From: Nocardia asteroides
GTDB lineage: Bacteria; Actinomycetota; Actinomycetes; Mycobacteriales; Mycobacteriaceae
Assembly (NCBI GenBank): GCA_019930625.1
Contig: CP082844.1
Location: forward strand, 4,712,001 to 4,776,000
DNA length: 64,000 bases
Direction: 5' to 3'
In this document: positions 55,826 to 63,168 of the stretch, piece after piece
Position numbering within the stretch: the stretch's first letter is position 1
How the letters are laid out: the number at the start of each line of letters is the position of its first letter
Program-made: the position numbers and the translations under genes
The notes under the pieces: generated by a model
The model's input: only the letters and a program-made list of their open reading frames with translations
Database searches by the model: none
Told to the model about the DNA's origin: nothing

Positions 55826-56812
55826 TCAGCCGACGCGCCGATACGCCGTCTTGCGCCGCTCGGTGCCCGTGCCGGGCCAGTTGCGCTTGCCCAGTTGCTT
55901 GTCGACGGCCTCGATCACCTCGCTGACCCCGATCTGCAACAGGCCGGGGTCGGGGGTGTCGGCGTCCGGGTCGCCGATCCGGCCGCTCCACAGCACGGCG
56001 TGCCTGCCCAGCAGGTGGGACGGCGGACCCGCCCACCGTGGCGGTGTGGGGCCGAACAGGAGGACGGTGCGGGTGCCGAACGCCGTGGCGAGGTGCGCTA
56101 CGCCGGTGTCCCCGCAGATCACCAATGCGGCCTCGGCGACGGTGGCGGCCAGATCGATGAGGCTCTGCTCTCCGGCCAGCACGCGGCCGATCGGCAGCCC
56201 GGCCCGTGCGGCGATGCCCAGCGCGAGTTCGCGCTCGTATTCGTCGCCGGTGAGCACCACTTCGCGCCCGAGCACCAGCAGATGTCGCACGACCGCGGCG
56301 AAACGATCCGGGGGCCAGCGGCGGGCCGGTGCGCCCGCGCCGACGTGGACGACAACGCAGTCGCGACGGCTGGTCGTCGAAACCGGCGGAACCAGTCCTA
56401 GGTTGCGGCGATCCGCGCCGATGCCGTCGTATTGCAGCAGGTGACACCAGCGGTCCACATCGTGCATGTCCGGCTCCCATTCGGGGCCGGACACCTCGGG
56501 GAACGCCGAGTTGCGGAAGGACAGGATGCGCCCGGGCTGGGTCTTGGACAGCGCGACGAGGCTTTCGGGGCTCGCGCCGTGCAGGTTGACCGCCAATTCG
56601 GGCGGGGGAGCGTTCCAGCGCAGGGTGCCCAGTTCGGCCGTCGGCAACAGCGCGTCGACCGACGCGATCAGATCGACGATCGGCTTGAGCCGCTGGGGGG
56701 CCGCCAAGACGATGCGATCGTGCGGTTTGGCCCGGCGCAGCGCCCGTAAAGCCGGGACCGCGGTGAGTAGATCACCCAGCCCACGCGCCTGCAACACGAG
56801 CAGAACCGCCAC
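55826..56812 (-). CDS. Glycosyltransferase family 9 (heptosyltransferase-like)
   Basis: The 328-residue GT-B enzyme opens with VLLVLQARGLGDLLTAVPAL and carries the GT9 donor-site blocks VVHVGAGAPARRWPPDRFAA, ALVICGDTGVAHLATAFGTR and TVLLFGPTPPRWAGPP. In actinomycetes without LPS, GT9 members probably glycosylate cell-envelope or secondary metabolites; acceptor and donor are unknown. It is convergent with the ArsR gene. Confidence 0.92.
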   Translation of the reverse strand: MAVLLVLQARGLGDLLTAVPALRALRRAKPHDRIVLAAPQRLKPIVDLIASVDALLPTAELGTLRWNAPPPELAVNLHGASPESLVALSKTQPGRILSFRNSAFPEVSGPEWEPDMHDVDRWCHLLQYDGIGADRRNLGLVPPVSTTSRRDCVVVHVGAGAPARRWPPDRFAAVVRHLLVLGREVVLTGDEYERELALGIAARAGLPIGRVLAGEQSLIDLAATVAEAALVICGDTGVAHLATAFGTRTVLLFGPTPPRWAGPPSHLLGRHAVLWSGRIGDPDADTPDPGLLQIGVSEVIEAVDKQLGKRNWPGTGTERRKTAYRRVG

Positions 56813-57026
56813 CCTCTTCTCCTAGCCACCCGAGTCTCACCGAACCCCGACCCACCCGTGCAGCCCAGGGGCGCCGACGAAGAGTCACTCAGTACTGACT
56901 ACCCGACCGCTCCGACGGCGAAACGTGAACAACGGGCAACACCGTGGTGCTGAGCCGAGCGAGCACGGAGAGACGCGGTAGGCAAATGATCAGCAATCAA
57001 GCCGGAGCGGGTTATAGCATCGGCAA

Positions 57027-57611
57027 ATGACGACAAACAGCGTGGTAGAGGGTCCTCTGCAGTCTCTTGCCCGCAGGGCATGGCAAACCATCCTGCTCAC
57101 CGGCGTCATGGCGGTGATTCTCGGCGTCCTCATCCTGGTCTGGCCGGACATCACCCTGCAGGCCGCGGGCATCATCTTCGGCGTCTACCTGGTGGTCACC
57201 GGAGTTCTGCAGTTGGTCGCCGCCTTCGGCGCGCCGACAGGCACGGGTATGCGGATCCTGTCGTTCATCATCGGCGTGCTGTCCATCATCGTCGGCGTCT
57301 TCTGCTTCCGCGACGAACTGGCCTCCCTCTTGCTGCTCGGCTTGTGGATCGGCATCGGCTGGCTCTTCCGCGGGGTGGCGCTGCTGGTAGCCGCGATTTC
57401 CGAGCCGGGAATGCCGGGGCGCTGGTGGCAGGTGTTCTTCGGTCTCGTGACCGCCATCGCCGGTGTCGTGCTGATCGTCTGGCCGGTGCGCTCGGTGGCC
57501 ACGCTGGCCATGGTGGCGGGGGTCTGGCTGATCATCCTCGGCATCATGGAGATCATCGTGGCCTTCGGCGTTCGCAAGGAGGCCGGGACCGCTGTGCCCG
57601 CGGGCGTCTGA
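57027..57611 (+). CDS. HdeD/DUF308-family membrane protein
   Basis: The 194-residue protein has six membrane helices in three repeated hairpins. The DUF308 repeat pattern appears as VMAVILGVLILVWPDITLQA, IIGVLSIIVGVFCFRDELAS and LVTAIAGVVLIVWPVRSVAT. E. coli HdeD contributes to acid resistance at high cell density; the role here is unknown. It stands alone with 214 bases of upstream DNA. Confidence 0.92.
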   Translation: MTTNSVVEGPLQSLARRAWQTILLTGVMAVILGVLILVWPDITLQAAGIIFGVYLVVTGVLQLVAAFGAPTGTGMRILSFIIGVLSIIVGVFCFRDELASLLLLGLWIGIGWLFRGVALLVAAISEPGMPGRWWQVFFGLVTAIAGVVLIVWPVRSVATLAMVAGVWLIILGIMEIIVAFGVRKEAGTAVPAGV

Positions 57612-57716
57612 CCAGCACGGTTCCTTCCCGCTGGAACTCGTGACAGAATCACAGGCGCATTTTCACCAGACGTCGGCTTCGGGGTTGGCCGACATCGAAA
57701 AGAACTGGAGGCGCGA

Positions 57717-58019
57717 ATGATTCGTACTGCTGGGTTTGTCGGTGCGCTGGCCCTGGCAGGGGCCGCGGCCATGCTGTCGGCGGGGACGGCGCAGGCCGCG
57801 GTCGGCACGGTCACGATCAACGGTGAACGCTATGAGGACCCGGTGGGTTGCCTGAACACCGACCACACCACCACCCTGCTCCAGAGCACCATCGGCAACA
57901 GCACCGATCGTGCCGTCACGTTCTACTCCGGGCGGGATTGCACCGGCTCCGTCCTCGGTGAGCTTCAGGTGGCGACGTTGGGATTCCTGCCCAAGGGCGG
58001 CAGCATCCTCGTCAGCTGA
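57717..58019 (+). CDS. Small secreted protein with one cysteine pair
   Basis: The 100-residue product has a Sec signal peptide (GFVGALALAGAAAMLSAGTA, cleavage near AQA). The mature part of about 70 residues contains GCLNTDHTTTLLQSTIGNST and FYSGRDCTGSVLGELQ. Two cysteines could form a disulphide. CTGGAGG precedes the ATG. I do not recognise the family; it resembles other short Nocardia secreted proteins. Confidence 0.8.
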   Translation: MIRTAGFVGALALAGAAAMLSAGTAQAAVGTVTINGERYEDPVGCLNTDHTTTLLQSTIGNSTDRAVTFYSGRDCTGSVLGELQVATLGFLPKGGSILVS

Positions 58020-58343
58020 GGCTGCTCGTTTCGGCGGCCGAGGCATGCGTGGACGCCGCCGCGCGCCGGTGAGCTCATGCGCTTCGCCGGTGCGGGCGGC
58101 GAGCAGCCTCGGCCGCTTCCGACTATCTACCGCCGCCTACGCAACCATGATCGCCACGGCGACCAAGCGGGGTTCGGTGAACCGCGGAATGCCCGCTTCG
58201 TGCGGCGACGGCCTGGCAGCCGTCGCTGGAGAGTTGGGTGAGGGCGTGTCGCCGACGCGGGGGAGCAACCCCGTGTAGACGCCGTCCTCGACGATCCGGC
58301 TCTCGCACATGATCCGGTATGCGACCTCGGTGCGATGCTCGAT
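58020..58343. other. 324-base region without an assigned gene
   Basis: A minus-strand frame of 57 codons (58310 to 58137) starts MCESRIVEDGVYTGLLPRVG. It shows strong third-position GC bias in its first 22 codons, so it could be a very small gene or a remnant; it matches nothing I know. Outer arms GAGGCTGCTCG (58018-58028) and CGAGCAGCCTC (58100-58110) form an 11-base inverted repeat that may help end the upstream transcript. Confidence 0.35.
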
Positions 58344-58526
58344 TCAGCGCGTGCGCGGCCACTCGCCGGGGCGCCGCACTGCGGACTCGGCGGTTACCGA
58401 GACCGGGACCGGCTCGGCGTCGCCCGAGCGGCGACGTCCTCGCGGATCCCACGCCATCGCCGTCGCGGCCGAACCCAGCAGGACGACCACGATCATCGCC
58501 ACAACGCACCAAACCAACACAGTCAT
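58344..58526 (-). CDS. Very small single-span membrane protein
   Basis: The 60-residue product has one N-terminal membrane helix (MTVLVWCVVAMIVVVLLGSA) and a basic, proline-containing tail. AGGGAGG lies three bases before the ATG at 58526, a good ribosome site that supports a real gene. The function is unknown. Longer in-frame starts upstream lack a ribosome site. Confidence 0.6.
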   Translation of the reverse strand: MTVLVWCVVAMIVVVLLGSAATAMAWDPRGRRRSGDAEPVPVSVTAESAVRRPGEWPRTR

Positions 58527-58892
58527 TGCCTCCCTGGCAGCACCATCCGGCTGACAGACTGCGTTGGCTTGGCAAGGCGGACAGTTGTTTTCGAGTCGTC
58601 CACAGTATTCACGGAATGGGTGGCGCGCGCGAGTCAGCGGCGTAGTCGCCGGAGGAGACACGGATCACGGCTCAGCCGTAGCCGGTCAGGTGTGCGGGGC
58701 ATGTCTCAGTCGAACGGTGCCCGGCTGTCGGACGCGAGACGGGGCCGTCGACCTGTCGACGCGGTGAGGGGTGGCGTCGACGCATCCAGCGGGACGCATC
58801 CGAGGTTCCCGCGCGACGCGGCCGGATGTACTGCGGACCTTGCGAGCGGTCGCTTCGAGTCCGTGCAGAGGGATCGCGAGAGGCCGCTGTCT
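58527..58892. other. 366-base region without a gene
   Basis: I see no motif-bearing frame. The left edge holds the start region of the small membrane protein and the right edge leads into the stress-type promoter of the DUF4383 gene. Confidence 0.5.
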
Positions 58893-58917
58893 GTTTGCTG
58901 CCTTTCCGCCGGGGTAG
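58893..58917 (+). promoter_or_regulatory. SigB/SigF-type promoter of the DUF4383 gene
   Basis: GTTTGC (58893-58898), 13-base spacer, GGGTAG (58912-58917). This is close to the actinobacterial stress-sigma consensus GTTT-N12-15-GGGTAT. It lies about 50 bases before the ATG at 58969. Confidence 0.65.
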
Positions 58918-58968
58918 CACGGTGGAGACGGAGATCTCCCGGAGACGCCGGAAAGGGCTGGTTCGACG

Positions 58969-59454
58969 ATGTCCGACTCCATACCTGGCGCGACGACAGA
59001 TCGGCGGTCCCCTGCCCAGGTCGCCGCCGTGGCGGTGGGAGCGGTCTTCCTCCTTGTCGGAATTCTCGGATTCATCCCCGGCATCACCACCGACTACAGC
59101 GAAATAGGCTGGGCGGGACATCACTCCGAAGCCCAATTGCTCGGGATTTTCAACGTATCCGTGCTGCACAACGTCGTCCATCTGGCTTTCGGAATCGCCG
59201 GAGTGCTCGCCGCCCGGGCCGCCACATCGGCGCGTGGGTACCTCGTCTTCGGCGGAGCCGTCTACCTCGTCCTGTGGCTGTACGGACTCATCGTGGACCC
59301 GGACAGCACCGCCAACTTCGTGCCGCTCGACACGGCGGACAACTGGCTGCACTTCGCCCTCGGTATCGGCATGATCACGCTCGGCATGGTCTCGGCTCGG
59401 AGGCCCGCGACACGGGCGCCGGGAGCGGGTGGGCAGACCGGGATGCTGGAATGA
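58969..59454 (+). CDS. DUF4383 four-helix membrane protein
   Basis: The 161-residue protein has four membrane helices (about 18-40, 65-84, 92-112, 124-143). The DUF4383 motifs are GILGFIPGITTDYSEIGWAG, LLGIFNVSVLHNVVHLAFGI and ADNWLHFALGIGMITLG. The family is widespread in actinobacteria and often under stress-sigma control, which fits the GTTTGC/GGGTAG promoter just upstream. Its molecular function is unknown. Confidence 0.9.
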   Translation: MSDSIPGATTDRRSPAQVAAVAVGAVFLLVGILGFIPGITTDYSEIGWAGHHSEAQLLGIFNVSVLHNVVHLAFGIAGVLAARAATSARGYLVFGGAVYLVLWLYGLIVDPDSTANFVPLDTADNWLHFALGIGMITLGMVSARRPATRAPGAGGQTGMLE

Positions 59455-59924
59455 CGCGAGGTAGTTGCCGAGTCATTGCGGTGATCGACATCGTGTCCAT
59501 TGAACCGATCACTCTTCGGACGTAGAAAGCCGACCGGCACGCATGCCGGACTCCGGTCACGCCTGCTCGGCCCGACCTCGTCGCCGTGCGGCCGGGTCGG
59601 GTTCGGCCGCACGGCCGATGCGCTGCGTGCGGCAGTGTGTGCTGCGTCTCGTGTACTCGGAATTTGCTGCTATGCAGGACATCTCGCGCCTAGCGGTCCA
59701 CCCGGCCGCCGGGTACTCGGCGGTACCCTCGACGTGGGCGGCGCTCGGTCGCTGCGCGGAAGTGGCGTTCGTCGGATGCCGCACATGTTGACATCGACTG
59801 CTGTTGACAACATATGATGTCAAGACCTTGCTCAGCCTGCACCTCGATGCGCCGACACCGCGCGAGCTGCGGGAGTGCAGGCGCTTCGACCACTTCAGCA
59901 ACGACCCGCGGCAAGGGAGTACCG
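59455..59924. other. 470-base intergenic region with promoter-like sequence
   Basis: Near the right end, TTGACA (59788-59793) and TATGAT (59813-59818) are 19 bases apart. They are embedded in an inverted repeat TTGACATC (59788-59795) / GATGTCAA (59816-59823) that could be an operator covering the promoter of the gene at 59925. A second TTGACA lies between the arms. I see no gene in the rest. Confidence 0.5.
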
Positions 59925-60251
59925 ATGAGGGCCAAGCCACCCGCGCTGGGATATCTCCGCAAGGACGTCTCAGGTGTGTCCCAGGATTGGGACGAAGCGC
60001 AGATGCGGAGTTTGGCGAAACGCCTGGGCTATGAGTTGTGCAAGACCGTGACTTTCGGCGCCGGTACCGACGCACCGGTGGATCGCCTGGTCGACGTCGT
60101 CCGGAACTTCGGTGTGGACGCGGTCATCAAGCCGAACCTGCATCACTTCGGCAACGCGGTACCGAACGAACTCGTGGAAGTCTGCGACCTGATCACGGTG
60201 ACGCCGCAGGAGACCTACTCCCGCTCGGCACTGTCGCGAATCTGGGCGTAG
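59925..60251 (+). CDS. Short protein resembling a serine-recombinase N-terminal domain
   Basis: The 108-residue protein begins MRAKPPALGYLRKDVSGVSQ and continues WDEAQMRSLAKRLGYELCKT, FGVDAVIKPNLHHFG and LVEVCDLITVTPQETYSRSA. The strand-helix-strand plan with D-E-A-Q-M and a distal D-A-V-I resembles the catalytic fold of resolvases. It lacks the DNA-binding tail and the usual Y-x-R-x-S motif reads Y-L-R-K-D-V-S. It is probably not an active recombinase. Similar free-standing proteins occur in many Nocardia. AAGGGAG precedes the ATG. Confidence 0.65.
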   Translation: MRAKPPALGYLRKDVSGVSQDWDEAQMRSLAKRLGYELCKTVTFGAGTDAPVDRLVDVVRNFGVDAVIKPNLHHFGNAVPNELVEVCDLITVTPQETYSRSALSRIWA

Positions 60252-60263
60252 GCCGCCCCCGTG

Positions 60264-60604
60264 CGCGAGTAGTTCGGCCGCCCGATCGGTTCCTTCCAGG
60301 CCGTCAAACGCCCCTGCGCGGACATGCTGGTGCAGATATCGGTGGCCCGGAAGCTGGTGGCGGCGGCCGTCCGAGCCGAGGCCGGATCCGCGCCGGATGC
60401 GGGCGTCGATGGTCAAAGCGTTCACCACCGACACAGCCGTGCGGGTGGCGGGGAAAGCCATGCAACTACACGGCGGCATGGGTACATCTGGGACGGGAGA
60501 GTGGAATCCACACGTACATCAAGCGAGCCACGCTCGATCGGTCCCTCTTCGGGACGCCCGCCGAGCCTCGGAAGCGACTGGCCCGGCGATACGCCTCGGC
60601 GTAA
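60264..60604 (+). pseudogene. Acyl-CoA dehydrogenase, degraded 3' remnant
   Basis: Three frames in series carry the C-terminal half of an acyl-CoA dehydrogenase. First, RE*FGRPIGSFQAVK, where the conserved REQFGRPI glutamine codon has become TAG (60270-60272), then ADMLVQISVARKLVAAAVRA. Next comes VKAFTTDTAVRVAGKAMQLH with GGMG in a second frame. Last, WESG-like GRESGIHTYIKRATLDRSLF to the stop at 60604 in a third. There is an amber codon plus at least two frameshifts, and the N-terminal half is missing. Clearly non-functional. Confidence 0.88.
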
Positions 60605-60629
60605 TCGGCGCCGGAGCGTATCGCCGGGC
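60579..60629. terminator. Long hairpin after bfr
   Basis: Perfect 14-base arms (GGCCCGGCGATACG at 60579-60592, its complement at 60616-60629) around a 23-base centre that can pair partly. It overlaps the end of the acyl-CoA dehydrogenase remnant and lies 30 bases past the bfr stop; termination of bfr is the likely function. Confidence 0.65.
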
Positions 60630-60659
60630 CGCCTCCGGCAGGCGGACCGGAATACCGGA

Positions 60660-61139
60660 TCAGTCGTCCGGAGTCTCGGTGAAGCGCTGGAGGTACAGCG
60701 GCTCGCCCAGCTTCTCCACCAGATCGAGTTCGGTCTCCAGGTAGTCGACGTGCTTCTCTTCGTCTTCGAGAATGTGCTCGAAGATGCGAGCCGAGGTCAC
60801 GTCGCCGCGCGAACGCATCAGCTCGATGCCCCGCCGGAGCCGGTCGACCGCCTCCATCTCGATCTCCAGATCGGCGCGCAGTTGCTCCGGCACGGTCTGC
60901 CCGATGCGCAGCGCGTTGAGCTTCTGATAGTTGGGCAACCCATCCAGGAAGAGGATGCGGTCGGTGAGGAGCTCGGCATGTTTCATCTCATCGATGGACT
61001 CGTGCCGAGTGTGCCGCGCCAGCTTGGTGAAACCCCAGTTCTCCTGCATCTTCGCGTGCAGGAAGTACTGGTTTATCGCCGTGAGTTCGGCCGTCAGCTG
61101 CTCGTTGAGCAGCGCCACGATGTCGTTGTCGCCGTCCAT
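60660..61139 (-). CDS. bfr: Bacterioferritin
   Basis: The subunit of the haem-containing 24-mer iron-storage cage. At 159 residues it has normal length. Ferroxidase ligands are in place (Glu18 in TAELTAINQ; Glu51 and His54 in HESIDEMKHAE), as is the haem-binding Met52. The second half carries FEHILEDEEKHVDYLETELD. It lies 58 bases downstream of bfd and probably shares its promoter and iron control. Confidence 0.97.
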   Translation of the reverse strand: MDGDNDIVALLNEQLTAELTAINQYFLHAKMQENWGFTKLARHTRHESIDEMKHAELLTDRILFLDGLPNYQKLNALRIGQTVPEQLRADLEIEMEAVDRLRRGIELMRSRGDVTSARIFEHILEDEEKHVDYLETELDLVEKLGEPLYLQRFTETPDD

Positions 61140-61197
61140 AGCTGCGATCGTGGCACAAATTGTGCGCAGCGGCGGATAGACCGCCTGGTGTGTCGTA

Positions 61198-61389
61198 TCA
61201 GGCGGCCGACGGTTGTGCCTCGGCCGATGCGCGAGCCCGGCCGAGCACCTCGGCCAAACGCGCCGTGCAACTGCCACAGCCCGGCTTCCAGCCGCAGGCG
61301 TTCTTCACCTGGCGGATGCTGTCGGCGCCGGCCGAAACGCAGCGGTGCACGTCACCTTCGGACACTGCGTTACAGATGCACACGTACAT
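61198..61389 (-). CDS. bfd: Bacterioferritin-associated ferredoxin
   Basis: The 63-residue [2Fe-2S] protein donates electrons to release iron from bacterioferritin. Cysteine ligands are MYVCICNAVSEGDV and CGWKPGCGSCTARLAEVL. The start lies 28 bases from two abutting IdeR-like boxes. Since Bfd frees stored iron, repression by iron-loaded IdeR would make sense, while bfr just downstream would be expected to behave oppositely; the shared arrangement is noted as a finding. Confidence 0.93.
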   Translation of the reverse strand: MYVCICNAVSEGDVHRCVSAGADSIRQVKNACGWKPGCGSCTARLAEVLGRARASAEAQPSAA

Positions 61390-61416
61390 GAAGCCTCACC
61401 AGGGTCAAGTTGTCAC

Positions 61417-61454
61417 TGAGGTTAGCCTCGACTAACGAGGTAAGCCTCCCCTAA
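61417..61454 (-). promoter_or_regulatory. Tandem IdeR/DtxR iron boxes upstream of bfd-bfr
   Basis: On the minus strand TTAGGGGAGGCTTACCTCG (61454-61436) and TTAGTCGAGGCTAACCTCA (61435-61417) directly abut. Each matches the 19-base consensus TTAGGTTAGGCTAACCTAA at about 15 positions. Two adjacent sites suggest cooperative IdeR binding. Confidence 0.85.
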
Positions 61455-61656
61455 TGTATAGCAGCTGAGTCCGCAGGTGGGAACCCCTGTGTCGCGCCGG
61501 GTCGCGGGGACCGCTGTCCGGCCGGTCGTCGCCTGTGCTCGTCCTCGCCGGGCAGCGGACGCAACTCGTTGCCGCAGGCGATGACCGCCCGGCGTGCCAG
61601 CGCACGTCGGTGTGCGGCTGCCGGAAAGCGTGGCGTTGCGGATCAGCATGTGCCGC

Positions 61657-62109
61657 TCAGGCCAGGTACCTGACCACGTGCTCCGCGACGCAGGCTGGCT
61701 TGTCCGCGCCCTCGGCGGTGATCGTCACGGTGCGTTCGGCCTGGACCCCGCCGGGCACGTCGGTGACGGCGGTGAGTGTGACGGTGCCGCGCACCCGGCT
61801 GCCGACCCGGACCGGGCTCACGAAACGCACCTTGTTCAACCCGTAGTTGATCGCTATCCGGGCCGAACCCACCGTCATTAGCTGCTGGCTGATCGGAGCG
61901 AGCAGCGCGAGGGTGAGGAATCCGTGCGCGATCGTGGCCCCGTACGGACCGTCCGCGGCGCGGCCTGGATCGACGTGGATCCACTGGTGGTCACCGGTCG
62001 CCTCGGCGAACAGATCGATGCGCTGCTGGTCGATCTCGATCCACTCTCCGGGCCCGAGCACGGTGCCCACCGCGGCGCGCAACGCGTCGAAATCACCAAA
62101 TTCGGTCAT
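61657..62109 (-). CDS. MaoC-like (R)-specific enoyl-CoA hydratase
   Basis: The 150-residue hot-dog-fold protein shows the hydratase-2 motif: LFAEATGDHQWIHVDPGRAA (catalytic Asp and His), GPYGATIAHGFLTLALLAPI, and NYGLNKVRFVSPVRVGSRVR. It adds water to trans-2-enoyl-CoAs; the exact chain is unknown. AAAGGA precedes the ATG at 62109. Its first 17 bases overlap the end of a truncated thioesterase frame, suggesting a deletion brought them together. Confidence 0.92.
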   Translation of the reverse strand: MTEFGDFDALRAAVGTVLGPGEWIEIDQQRIDLFAEATGDHQWIHVDPGRAADGPYGATIAHGFLTLALLAPISQQLMTVGSARIAINYGLNKVRFVSPVRVGSRVRGTVTLTAVTDVPGGVQAERTVTITAEGADKPACVAEHVVRYLA

Positions 62110-62512
62110 ACGGAATCCTTTTCTGCGATCGGCGCCTTGCACGATATCGGGCGCGTGCCCGCGCTTGGTCAGCAGCTACCGCAGGGCCGTTCCTGCGAAA
62201 CAACGAAACCCGGGCCTCGACGATCACCGGACCCACCGGCGCGGCGAGCAGGTAGCGCAGGCCGAGGAAACCGAGGCTGTCGCCGGGGGTGAGCGAGAGC
62301 ACGGCCTCCTCGGCGGCCAGCGCGATCAGGCCGCCGTTGATGGTGTCGGAGGCGTTCAACCCCTCCGTCGACCGCGGGAGTACCACCCTTCCGGGGGTGA
62401 CGCGCTCACCGCCGGCCCGATCGGCCAGCGATAGGGGCAGCCGCTCGGCGGTGGGCGGCAGCTCGACGCTCAGCCACGGCGGCAGCTGCACGTCCGGATC
62501 CGGTGCCACCAT
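62093..62512 (-). pseudogene. Truncated hot-dog thioesterase (PaaI-like)
   Basis: About 100 residues match the acyl-CoA thioesterase fold (PRSTEGLNASDTINGGLIAL, then AAEEAVLSLTPGDSLGFLGL and RYLLAAPVGPVIVEARV). The frame then turns into unrelated arginine-rich sequence (ARARARYRARRRSQK) and runs past the MaoC start. The last strands of the hot-dog fold are missing, so a 3' deletion is likely. It might still be read, but it is unlikely to fold normally. Confidence 0.55.
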
Positions 62513-62629
62513 GAAAGAACATGAAAGAAGCGGCGCCTAGAGCGATCGGCGATTCGGGAGATTCCTCGCCGCTGCGCCGGCGAAGTCTCGACCGTGGCTC
62601 GATGAGTCGACTCGGCTCGTGGCCGCCTC

Positions 62630-63040
62630 TCATGCTGGTCGAGCGGCGGTGTCGGAGGTACTCGGATCGGCGCTGACCGCGAAGACCGGGAACCTGTCGT
62701 CGCGGGGACATGCTCGGAATCGCACCCGGACCGGCGCCGCGGAGGACGGCGGTAGTTCGCCGTGGATCGTCGTGTACAACCACGGACCCTCGTCGAGTTC
62801 GACGATCGCGATCGTGGATCGTTTCGTCTCGTCGCGCGGGTGCGCGGAGCAGCGCAACACCCGCCACGACACGATCGACCCGCCGCCGGAGGCGGGCACC
62901 CATTCGAGGTCGGCGGACCGGCAGTACGAACACGCGTCGAACAGCGGCGCCAGCAGTCTGTCACAGCGCCCGCAACGACGGATCATCAACGTTGTCGCCG
63001 CACCGCCGGCGGGGGCGTCACCGACGTTTCGAGTGTGCAT
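62630..63040 (-). CDS. DUF35 / OB-fold protein with N-terminal zinc ribbon
   Basis: The 136-residue protein has a rubredoxin-like zinc ribbon (RRCGRCDRLLAPLFDACSYC) and an OB-fold domain (GGGSIVSWRVLRCSAHPRDE, IAIVELDEGPWLYTTIHGEL). Such proteins bind acyl-CoA and partner thiolases or MaoC-type hydratases (as in ChsH2) in steroid and lipid degradation. The neighbouring MaoC gene fits. The start is uncertain between 63040 and 63058. Confidence 0.85.
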   Translation of the reverse strand: MHTRNVGDAPAGGAATTLMIRRCGRCDRLLAPLFDACSYCRSADLEWVPASGGGSIVSWRVLRCSAHPRDETKRSTIAIVELDEGPWLYTTIHGELPPSSAAPVRVRFRACPRDDRFPVFAVSADPSTSDTAARPA

Positions 63041-63168
63041 CGGGTTGTACTGGTACATAGAAGCAGCCGCCTGGGTGTGCTCGTGCTGTCGAAATCAACC
63101 ACGTCAGCCTCTCGTGCCCGCAGTCCGGCCCGCGACGGCCGATCGGCCGCAGGTATACCTATTTTTCC

